Of a DNA stretch of 64,000 nucleotides, positions 57,765-64,000 are shown piece by piece (the stretch's first letter is position 1; each line of letters opens with the position of its first letter). Where the stretch lies: NCBI GenBank assembly GCA_963844405.1, contig CAWJNZ010000002.1, positions 1-64,000 of the forward strand. Direction: 5' to 3'. This stretch comes from DASSUW01 sp963844405 (GTDB lineage: Bacteria > Actinomycetota > Thermoleophilia > Solirubrobacterales > Solirubrobacteraceae). The notes under the pieces are model-generated. The model searched no databases, was not told the DNA's origin, and saw nothing but the letters and a program-made list of their open reading frames with translations. A program made the position numbers and the translations under genes.

Positions 57765-58508
57765 TCAGCGCCAATTCTCGATCAGATCGGCGTCGGACAC
57801 CTCTCTGACCACCCGGCCGGGCACGCCCATCACGACGGAGCGCGGCGGGACGTCCTTGGTGACGACGGCGCCGGCGGCCACGAAGGCCTCCTCGCCGACC
57901 TCGACGCCGGGCGTGATGACGACCGCGCCGCCGATGCGGCAGGCGCGGCGCAGCGTCGGCCCCACGATCGGGTGGTCGGCGTCGTGGCGCGCCATCGTCG
58001 AGTCGTTGGTGGTGAGCACGCCGGGGCCGACGAAGACGTCGTCCTCCACGACGGAGCGCGCCGTCAGGTAGACGTCGGTCTGCACGCGCACGCGCGCGCC
58101 GAGCAGCACGTCGTTGTCGACGGTGCTGCCGCGGCCGATCACGGAGGCCGGCCCGATCACCGCGCGCTCGCGCACGTACGCCTGGTCGCCCACGATCGCC
58201 CCGGCGCCCAGGCGCGCGCCCGCGAAGACGATCGCCTGGCAGCAGACGACGGCGCCCTCCTCGAGGACGAGCGGGTCCGGCGCCGTGCGCGGCGCCGTGG
58301 AGTGGCGCGCGAGCTTCGGCGGCTTGCCGAGGATGGCGCCGTCCTGCACGACGCAGCCGGCGCCGACGATCGTGCCCGGGTGGACGACGACGTGCGAGCC
58401 GAGCCGGACGCCGGCGCCGATGCGCGCGCCCTCGCCGACCACGCAGAAGTGGCCGAGCACGGCGTCGTCGGCGACCTCGCCGAGGATCGGGTCGGGCACG
58501 CTCGTCAT
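57765..58508 (-). CDS. Hexapeptide-repeat acyl/acetyltransferase
   Basis: 247 residues, almost entirely left-handed beta-helix hexapeptide repeats (e.g. VGEGARIGAGVRLGSHVVVHPG, VVITPGVEVGEEAFVAAGAVV), with a catalytic-type His in TMARHDADH. It resembles the WbbJ/LpxA/DapH-like acetyltransferases and acts with acetyl- or acyl-CoA on a sugar or amino acid. The substrate is unknown. It overlaps the CCA-adding enzyme gene by four bases. Confidence 0.82.
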   Translation of the reverse strand: MTSVPDPILGEVADDAVLGHFCVVGEGARIGAGVRLGSHVVVHPGTIVGAGCVVQDGAILGKPPKLARHSTAPRTAPDPLVLEEGAVVCCQAIVFAGARLGAGAIVGDQAYVRERAVIGPASVIGRGSTVDNDVLLGARVRVQTDVYLTARSVVEDDVFVGPGVLTTNDSTMARHDADHPIVGPTLRRACRIGGAVVITPGVEVGEEAFVAAGAVVTKDVPPRSVVMGVPGRVVREVSDADLIENWR

Positions 58509-59866
58509 GAGAGCAGATCCCTGGCCCGCGCGATGGCCTCCTCGCGCGTGGCGATCTCGCCCGCGTAACGGTCCTCCTCGAGCTGGGCGAGCAGCTCGCC
58601 GAGCCGCGGGCCGGGGACGAGGTCGAGCTCGCGCGCCAGCTCGTCGCCGCGCACCAGCGGCTCGGCCGGCCCGCGGTCGACGGCCAGCATCTCCCGCGCG
58701 AGCGCGACGTGGGCGGCGATCGCCTCCTCGGCTCCTCGTCCGCGGGTGGCGAGCCGGTCAGCGACCGTGAAGATCGTCACGTCGTCGCTGTAGGGGGCGG
58801 TGGCGCGCAGGTAGCGCCAGACCTCGCGGCGGTCGAGCGGCCGGGCGTGGACGAGGAAGCCGAGCCGCAGGTGATGGCGGGTCAGCGCCGTCACGTAGTC
58901 GATCGTGCGCTGGGCGGCGCGCAGGCGGCGGAGGACGTCGCGCGCGAGGTCGGCGCCGGCCTCGTCGTGCCCCAGGAAGGTGACCCGCCCGTCGGGGCGC
59001 TCCCCGCGGGTCTGCGGCTTGGCCGCGTCGTGGAGCAGCGCGGCGAAGCGCATCGCGCCGCCGCGCGTGAGCTCGTCGGCCAGCGGCTCGCCCAGCAGCT
59101 CCACGGTCTGCGCCCCGAGCGGCCCGGGGTCGCGCTCGAGGCGGGCGACGGCCTCCAGCACCTCGAGCGTGTGGCCATGGACGTCGGCGTGGTGGAACTC
59201 GTTCTGCTCGACGCCGCGCAGCGCCGCCAGCTCGGGCAGGACCGCCTGGGTGAGCCCGTGGGCGTCCATCAGCTCGAGCCCCTCGCGGGCGCGCTCGGCG
59301 GTGACCACGCGCTTGAGCTCGCCGAAGACGCGCTCCGGCGCGACCTTGTCGATGGCCGCCGCGTGCCGCTTGGCGGCGGCGCCGGTCTCCGGGTCGAGGT
59401 CGAGGCCCAGCTCGGTCACGAGGCGGATCGCCCGCAGCGTGCGCAGCGGGTCGTCCTCGAGCGCCTCCTCGGAGACCATGCGGACGAGCCGGGCGTCGAG
59501 GTCCGCGCGGCCGCCGTGGGGGTCGAGCAGCTCGCCGCCGGCCAGCGGCTCGGCCATGGCGTTGATCGTGAAGTCGCGCGCCGCGAGGTCGGCCCCGATG
59601 TCGTCGTCGCGGAGCGTGACGAGGTCGACGTGCCAGGCGTGCCCCGGCCCGACGACGCGCCACGCCCCGAAGGCCCCGGAGAGCTGGAAGGCGGCGCCGC
59701 CCGTGGCGCGGGCGATCGTCTTTGCCGCCTCCCCAGGATCCCCCTCGAGCGAGACGTCGACGTCGTCGGTCGCCCGCCCGAGCAGGCGGTCGCGGACGGC
59801 CCCGCCGACGAGCCACGCCTCGCGCCCGGCGAGCGCGCTTCGGGCCGCCTCAAGAGGCGTGTTCAC
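58505..59866 (-). CDS. CCA tRNA nucleotidyltransferase / poly(A) polymerase family
   Basis: 453 residues. The class II nucleotidyltransferase head has LVGGAVRDRLLG and DVDVSLEGD (metal Asp), followed by RDFTINAMA (the neck), then the head-binding domain with RAIRLVTELGL and an HD domain (ALLHDAAKPQTRGE, with FLGHDEAGAD). This is the actinobacterial CCA-adding enzyme layout, in which the HD domain adds a phosphohydrolase. It adds or repairs the 3' CCA of tRNAs; the tRNA-Pro of this window lacks an encoded CCA. Overlaps alr by 17 bases. Confidence 0.88.
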   Translation of the reverse strand: MNTPLEAARSALAGREAWLVGGAVRDRLLGRATDDVDVSLEGDPGEAAKTIARATGGAAFQLSGAFGAWRVVGPGHAWHVDLVTLRDDDIGADLAARDFTINAMAEPLAGGELLDPHGGRADLDARLVRMVSEEALEDDPLRTLRAIRLVTELGLDLDPETGAAAKRHAAAIDKVAPERVFGELKRVVTAERAREGLELMDAHGLTQAVLPELAALRGVEQNEFHHADVHGHTLEVLEAVARLERDPGPLGAQTVELLGEPLADELTRGGAMRFAALLHDAAKPQTRGERPDGRVTFLGHDEAGADLARDVLRRLRAAQRTIDYVTALTRHHLRLGFLVHARPLDRREVWRYLRATAPYSDDVTIFTVADRLATRGRGAEEAIAAHVALAREMLAVDRGPAEPLVRGDELARELDLVPGPRLGELLAQLEEDRYAGEIATREEAIARARDLLS

Positions 59867-60920
59867 CGTACTCCCGCGGCACCCGGGGCGAGAGGCCGCA
59901 CGTGACCTCGTAGTTGATCGTCCCGAGTCGGCTCGCCATCTCCTCCGCCAGGAGCCGCTCTCCCCCGCGCGCGCCGATCAGCACGGCCTCGGCGCCGCGC
60001 TCGATGGGCTCGTCGCCGAGGTCGACGGTGATGTTGTCCATCGACACGGTGCCGACCAGCGGCACGCGGCGGCCGTCGACGAGCACGTCGGCGTTGTTCG
60101 TGAGCCCGCGCCGCACGCCGTCGCCGTAGCCGACCGGGATCGTGCCGAGCCAGGTCTCGCGCTCGGCGACGAAGCGGCGGCCGTAGCCGGCGCTCTCCCC
60201 CGGCCCGGCCCGCTTGACCTCCGCCACGTAGCTGACGAGCTCGAGCGCCGGCTCGAGGCCGTGGTCGGCCGGGTCGCGACCGAACGGGTCCATGCCGTAG
60301 ACGGCGATCCCGCAGCGCACCATGTCGAACCGCGCGCGCGGCTCGCGCAGGGCGGCCGCCGAGTTGGCCGCGTGCACGGGCACGCCGGGGTGGCGGGCGA
60401 CCCAGCGCTCGAACCGCTCGAGCTGCTCGGCGAGGAAGGCGGGGTCGTCCTCGTCGGCGGTGGCGAAGTGCGTCATCAGCCCGGCGAGCCGGTCGCCGGC
60501 GGCCTCGACCACGCGCGAGGCCTCGTCTACGTCGCGCGTGCCGAGCCGGCCCATCCCGGTGTCGAGCTTGACGTGCACGCCGACCCCCTCGGGCAGCGCG
60601 GCGACGAACGCCTCGCGCCAGGCGACGACGTCGGCGCGCGCCTCGAGCGCCACGTCGAGCTCCGCGCTCGACAGCGCTCCCATGACGAGGATCGGCCCCG
60701 CGATGCCCGCCGACCGCAGCTCGAACGCCTCCCCTGCCGTGGCCACCGCCAGCCAGGGCGCGCCGCCGGCCTGCGCGGCCCGCGCCGCCGGCACGGCCCC
60801 GTGGCCGTAGCCGCCGGCCTTGACGACCGCGCACAGGCGCGCGGGCGCCGCCACCGCGGCCAGCCGCGCGCAGTTGCGCTCGATCGCGCCCAGGTCGACC
60901 CGGGCCAGCGCTCGCACCAC
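59850..60920 (-). CDS. alr: Alanine racemase
   Basis: 356 residues. The PLP-binding lysine is K34 in AVVKAGGYGHG; GYGDGVRRGL and the C-terminal Tyr-bearing region (GESAGYGRRF) mark the racemase active site, and VSMDNITVDLGD the C-terminal domain. It converts L- to D-alanine for peptidoglycan. GTG start. Part of a long minus-strand operon with acpS, nnrD/nnrE and the CBS protein, a widespread actinobacterial order (alr-acpS-nnr). Confidence 0.94.
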   Translation of the reverse strand: MVRALARVDLGAIERNCARLAAVAAPARLCAVVKAGGYGHGAVPAARAAQAGGAPWLAVATAGEAFELRSAGIAGPILVMGALSSAELDVALEARADVVAWREAFVAALPEGVGVHVKLDTGMGRLGTRDVDEASRVVEAAGDRLAGLMTHFATADEDDPAFLAEQLERFERWVARHPGVPVHAANSAAALREPRARFDMVRCGIAVYGMDPFGRDPADHGLEPALELVSYVAEVKRAGPGESAGYGRRFVAERETWLGTIPVGYGDGVRRGLTNNADVLVDGRRVPLVGTVSMDNITVDLGDEPIERGAEAVLIGARGGERLLAEEMASRLGTINYEVTCGLSPRVPREYGEHAS

Positions 60921-60924
60921 GGAG

Positions 60925-61395
60925 CTACTCCTCGTCGCTGGAGGTCAGCGCGTCCAGCACGTCCACCCGCGTGACGACGCCGACCAGGCGGCCGTGCTCC
61001 ACGACAGGCAGGCGGTTGTGCTTCTTGCGCGCGATCACCCTGGCCGCCTCCCGCACGGTGGCGTGCGGCTCGATCGTCACCGGGTCCGCGGTCATCATGT
61101 CCTCGGCCGTGGCGGCGAAGGCCTTGCGCACCCGCTCCTCCCAGTGCGAGACCGACTCGAGGAAGACGATGCCGCCGAAGAGCTGGAAGTAGTGCGGCAT
61201 GTGGAAGTCCTCGTCCTCGTCGGTGAGGACGAGGTCGGCCTCGGTGATGATGCCGACGCAGCGGCCGCCCTCGTTGACCACCGGCACGCCGGGCAGCTCG
61301 TGGTCGCGCAGCACCCGCAGCACGCGCTCGACCGAGTCGGCGACCGTAACGGTCGGCACGTCGGTCTCCATGATGTCGCGTACGGTGAGCGCCAT
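60925..61395 (-). CDS. CBS-domain pair protein
   Basis: 156 residues with two CBS motifs: MALTVRDIMETDVPTVTVAD (first) and VTIEPHATVREAARVIARKK then LPVVEHGRLVGVVTRVDVLD (second). CBS pairs bind AMP/ATP or SAM and regulate partner proteins. An insertion of about 40 residues between the two motifs (HMPHYFQLFGGIVFLES) is unusual for a small stand-alone CBS protein. Role unknown; operon with alr and nnr. Confidence 0.87.
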   Translation of the reverse strand: MALTVRDIMETDVPTVTVADSVERVLRVLRDHELPGVPVVNEGGRCVGIITEADLVLTDEDEDFHMPHYFQLFGGIVFLESVSHWEERVRKAFAATAEDMMTADPVTIEPHATVREAARVIARKKHNRLPVVEHGRLVGVVTRVDVLDALTSSDEE

Positions 61396-61407
61396 TACGG
61401 CCGAAAT

Positions 61408-62898
61408 CTACGGGTTCAAAGCCGCCGGCAGGCGCGCGATGACGTCGGAGGCGATCACCGCGTCGGGCCCGTGCGGCTCCGCGGCCAGCCGCCCCGCGCG
61501 CAGGTGGACGTGGACGGCGGCGCAGGTGGCGTGGAAGGGCTCCATGCCCTTCGCGAGCATCGCGCCGACGACGCCGGAGAGCACGTCGCCGGTGCCGGCG
61601 GTGGCGAGCCCGGGCGCGCCGCCCGGCGAGATCGCCACCGTGCCGCCCGGCCGGACGACGAGCGTGTCGTCGCCCTTGAGCACGACGATCGCCCCCGAGC
61701 GCTCGCTCATCGCGCGCGCGTGGTGGAGGCGGCGACGCCCGACCTCGCTCGACTCGAGGTCGAGCAGCCGCCCGAGCTCGCCCGCGTGCGGCGTCAACAC
61801 CGTGGCGGCCGGCCGCGGCGGGAGGTCGAGCCCGGCGAGCGCGTTCAGGCCGTCGGCGTCGACCACGAGCGGGACCTCGATCCGCAGGTAGAGCTCGCGG
61901 GCGAACGCGCGGGCGCCGTCCGTGCGCCCCAGCCCGGGCCCGAGCACGACGGCGTCGGCGCGCTCGATCGCTCCCAAGGCGGGCTCGACCGCCTCGGCCG
62001 CGAGCGAGCCGGCCGCCTCGGGCAGCCCCTTCGTCATCGCCTCGAGCAGGCGCACCGAGAACGTGTTCTCGAGCGAGGCTGGCGCCCCGACGGTCACGTA
62101 CCCGGCGCCCGCGCGGATGGCGGCGGTGGCGGCCATCGTCGGTGCGCCGGTCAGCCCCGACGAGCCGCCGATCACCACGACGTTGCCGGAGCTGAACTTC
62201 GTCGACTCCGCCGTCCGCCGCGGCATCCCCTCGAGCACGCCGCCCCCGATCAGGCCGATCCGCGGCTCGGCCGGCGCGCCGGCCGGGATCCCGATGTCGA
62301 TGACCACGACCGTTCCCGCGTGCGCCTTCCCGGGGTGGATCCAGTGTCCGGGCTTGGCGCGGTGGAAGGTGGCGGTGGCGACCGCCCGCACGGCGGCGCC
62401 CTCGACCTCGCCCGTGCTCGCGTTCACGCCCGACGGCACGTCGGCGGCGACGACCGGGGCGCCGGCGGCATTGATCGCCTCGATCACGGCCGGCTCCCGC
62501 GCGGGACCGGTCGCGCCCGTGCCGAGCAGCGCGTCGACGACCCCGGCGGCGCCGTCGAGCCGCGCGGCGTCGAACGGCACGGGCGAGTGCCCGGGCAGCC
62601 GCCGCAGCTGCTCGGCGGCGTCGCCACGCAGCTCCTCCGGCGGCGCCGCCGCGAGGACGTCGACCTCGCGGCCGGCCTGGCGCAGGATGCGCGCAGCCAC
62701 CAGCCCGTCGCCGCCGTTGTTGCCCTTGCCGCAGACGACGACGATCCGGCCGCCCGGCACGAACCGGGCGACCACCCTGGCGAGACCCTCACCCGCCCGC
62801 TCCATGAGGTCCAGCGAGGGGATGCCGCGCTCCTCGATCGCCCAGGCGTCGGTGGCGCGCATCTCCTCGGCGGTGGGCAGCGGCTCCAGCCGGCTCAT
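61408..62898 (-). CDS. nnr: Bifunctional NAD(P)H-hydrate epimerase/dehydratase
   Basis: 496 residues, an NnrE-NnrD fusion. The N-terminal epimerase (about 1-215) has VCGKGNNGGDGLVAARIL; the C-terminal ADP-dependent dehydratase (about 230-490) has GPGLGRTDGA, VLTPHAGELGRL and the nucleotide-binding GTGDVLSGVVGAML. It repairs hydrated NADH/NADPH. The fused form is typical of actinobacteria and some other phyla. Overlaps acpS by four bases. Confidence 0.93.
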   Translation of the reverse strand: MSRLEPLPTAEEMRATDAWAIEERGIPSLDLMERAGEGLARVVARFVPGGRIVVVCGKGNNGGDGLVAARILRQAGREVDVLAAAPPEELRGDAAEQLRRLPGHSPVPFDAARLDGAAGVVDALLGTGATGPAREPAVIEAINAAGAPVVAADVPSGVNASTGEVEGAAVRAVATATFHRAKPGHWIHPGKAHAGTVVVIDIGIPAGAPAEPRIGLIGGGVLEGMPRRTAESTKFSSGNVVVIGGSSGLTGAPTMAATAAIRAGAGYVTVGAPASLENTFSVRLLEAMTKGLPEAAGSLAAEAVEPALGAIERADAVVLGPGLGRTDGARAFARELYLRIEVPLVVDADGLNALAGLDLPPRPAATVLTPHAGELGRLLDLESSEVGRRRLHHARAMSERSGAIVVLKGDDTLVVRPGGTVAISPGGAPGLATAGTGDVLSGVVGAMLAKGMEPFHATCAAVHVHLRAGRLAAEPHGPDAVIASDVIARLPAALNP

Positions 62899-63254
62899 GT
62901 CAGCACCGCCACCGCGGCCGCCATGCCGCGCTCGTGCGTGAGCGACACGATCACCGTCACGCCGAGTTCCGCCGCCCGCCGCTCCGCCGCGCCGCTCAGG
63001 CGGACCGAGGGCGGCTCGTCGCCGCCGCCGAGCACCTCCACGTCACGCCAGCTCCACGCGCGCAGCTGGAGCGCCTTGGCCACCGCCTCCTTGGCGCAGA
63101 ACCGCGCCGCCAGGTGCATGACCGGCCGCGCCCGCGTGGCCGCGTACGCGCGCTCGCCGTCGGTGAAGAGCCGGTCGGCGAGCCGCGGCCGCCGGGCCAG
63201 AGCGCGCTCCAGCCGGTCGATCTCGAGCAGGTCGAGGCCCACGCCGCCCTTCAC
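62895..63254 (-). CDS. acpS: Holo-[acyl-carrier-protein] synthase
   Basis: 119 residues from GTG 63254. The 4'-phosphopantetheinyl transferase marks are GVGLDLLEIDR (Asp), FCAKEAVAKAL (Glu-Lys) and SLTHERGMAAAV. It transfers phosphopantetheine from CoA to acyl carrier protein, activating fatty-acid synthesis. A TAGAGT hexamer nine bases before the GTG fits a leaderless start. First gene of the operon running left to the HIT gene or thereabouts. Confidence 0.93.
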   Translation of the reverse strand: MKGGVGLDLLEIDRLERALARRPRLADRLFTDGERAYAATRARPVMHLAARFCAKEAVAKALQLRAWSWRDVEVLGGGDEPPSVRLSGAAERRAAELGVTVIVSLTHERGMAAAVAVLT

Positions 63255-63406
63255 AGCCGCGTCACTCTAGAGCAGCCGCCAGCGAGGTTTAAGGTCCTGA
63301 GTGGCATGCGAGCCGGAGATGGGAGACACTTGACCGACAGAAACCTTCCTGGACCAGCGTTGTATTTCATCGAGTGGGCGCTCCTGCCAACCTTTGGGGG
63401 AGCCTG

Positions 63407-64000
63407 ATGAGCGAACGCGTGAGCATGGAGGTTCCCATCGGCATGACGCCAGAGCGCAGTACCCGGGATCAGCGAAGAGAGCGAACTCAGAGCTCCCGGG
63501 CGCCGGACGTCGCCCAGCTCGAGGCGCGCGTCAAGGCGCTCGAGGCCGAGAACGCCGTCCTCGAGGCCGAGAAGGCGGCGCTCGAGGGCTACGCCGCGCT
63601 GGCCGCACACGAGCTCGTGACGCCGCTGGTCATCGCCGAGTCGTACGCGTCGATCGTCGGCGAGCGCCTGGAGGGCCCGGAGCACGCGGCGTCCCGCGTC
63701 GACCTCGAGGGACTGGCGCGCAGCGCGTCGCGCGCCCGCCGGCTGGTCGAGAGCCTGCTCCACGACGCGCGCGCCAGCCGGCGCCCGCTGCACGTGCGGA
63801 CCGTCGACCTCGCCGCCGTGGTCACCGACCTCGTGGCCGACCTGCGCACCGACATCGACGACCGCCAGGCCAACGTCGAGGTCGGGCCGTTGCCCGTCGT
63901 GACGGGTGACGAGGCGCTGCTCGCGTCCGTCTTCTCGAACCTGCTCGTCAACGCGCTCAAGTACAGCCCCCGCCAGGAGGGCACGATCACCGTGGCGGCC
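63407..64000 (+). CDS. Sensor histidine kinase, partial
   Basis: 198 codons visible; the gene continues past the right edge. The N-terminus is soluble, without a membrane helix. A Glu/Ala/Leu coiled coil (ARVKALEAENAVLEAEKAAL) leads into the HisKA domain with the phospho-His in AAHELVTPL, then the HATPase N-box SNLLVNALKYSP at the end of the window. The sensor must lie in the short N-terminal part, or the protein is a bare HisKA-HATPase kinase. Its ATG is 151 bases from the divergent acpS start. Confidence 0.85.
   Translation, partial: MSERVSMEVPIGMTPERSTRDQRRERTQSSRAPDVAQLEARVKALEAENAVLEAEKAALEGYAALAAHELVTPLVIAESYASIVGERLEGPEHAASRVDLEGLARSASRARRLVESLLHDARASRRPLHVRTVDLAAVVTDLVADLRTDIDDRQANVEVGPLPVVTGDEALLASVFSNLLVNALKYSPRQEGTITVAA

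Overview
The window is high-GC (about 70% by eye) bacterial chromosome. It has tightly packed genes, many 4-base ATGA/GTGA overlaps, frequent GTG starts and several apparently leaderless promoters. The gene content includes two heme-copper oxidases with an actinobacterial-style CtaG, a fused NnrE/NnrD, a stressosome operon, class III polyhydroxyalkanoate (PHA) synthase genes, and many acyl-CoA dehydrogenases and SDR enzymes. Together these point to an actinomycete, most plausibly class Thermoleophilia (order Solirubrobacterales). This placement is inference; no 16S rRNA is present.

Region 1 (1-19.4 kb) is an acyl-CoA/PHA metabolism island. It holds a DUF35 protein, a SnoaL-like protein, two paralogous TetR regulators, two acyl-CoA ligases (one with a 1-base frameshift), three acyl-CoA dehydrogenases, an ACAD10/11-type phosphotransferase, an enoyl-CoA hydratase, an MBL hydrolase, three SDRs, a Zn alcohol dehydrogenase, and a PHA block (PhaE-like, PhaC, GNAT, small helical protein, alpha/beta hydrolase, ligase, phasin). 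A 13-bp palindrome, TGAAnTnAnTTCA, sits at nearly every promoter here and is absent from the rest of the window as far as I could see. This looks like one TetR regulon joining lipid breakdown to storage-polymer turnover.

Region 2 (19.7-33.2 kb) is mixed housekeeping: tRNA-Pro, a DMT exporter, a c-di-GMP-I riboswitch directly in front of a secreted CAP protein, DUF1015, OsmC, Nudix, a further acyl-CoA dehydrogenase and 3-hydroxyacyl-CoA dehydrogenase, a secreted subtilase, thioredoxin reductase, an LPG-synthase-like membrane protein, a PAP2 phosphatase and an enoyl-CoA hydratase.

Region 3 (33.2-51.6 kb) carries respiration and stress signalling. An A1-type aa3 oxidase set (coxB-ctaD-ctaB) is followed by a secreted protein, an MMPL transporter, and a stressosome operon (RsbU-like phosphatase, RsbR, RsbS, RsbT, RsbX-like) with no sigma factor beside it. 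Then comes a second, A2-type caa3 oxidase operon (coxB with a fused cytochrome c, ctaD, a tandem USP-like protein, ctaE, a 35-residue membrane peptide, ctaG) that converges on a cytochrome c-cupredoxin lipoprotein.

Region 4 (51.6-64 kb) has a GT4 glycosyltransferase, a zinc-ribbon protein, a lipoprotein, a GAF-GGDEF-HD-GYP protein (likely maker and breaker of the c-di-GMP that the riboswitch senses), a large nested inverted-repeat element, a secreted protein, a cold-shock protein, HIT, hexapeptide transferase, CCA-adding-type enzyme, alanine racemase, CBS protein, NnrE/NnrD, AcpS and the 5' part of a histidine kinase. No CRISPR array, phage, transposase or origin was seen.
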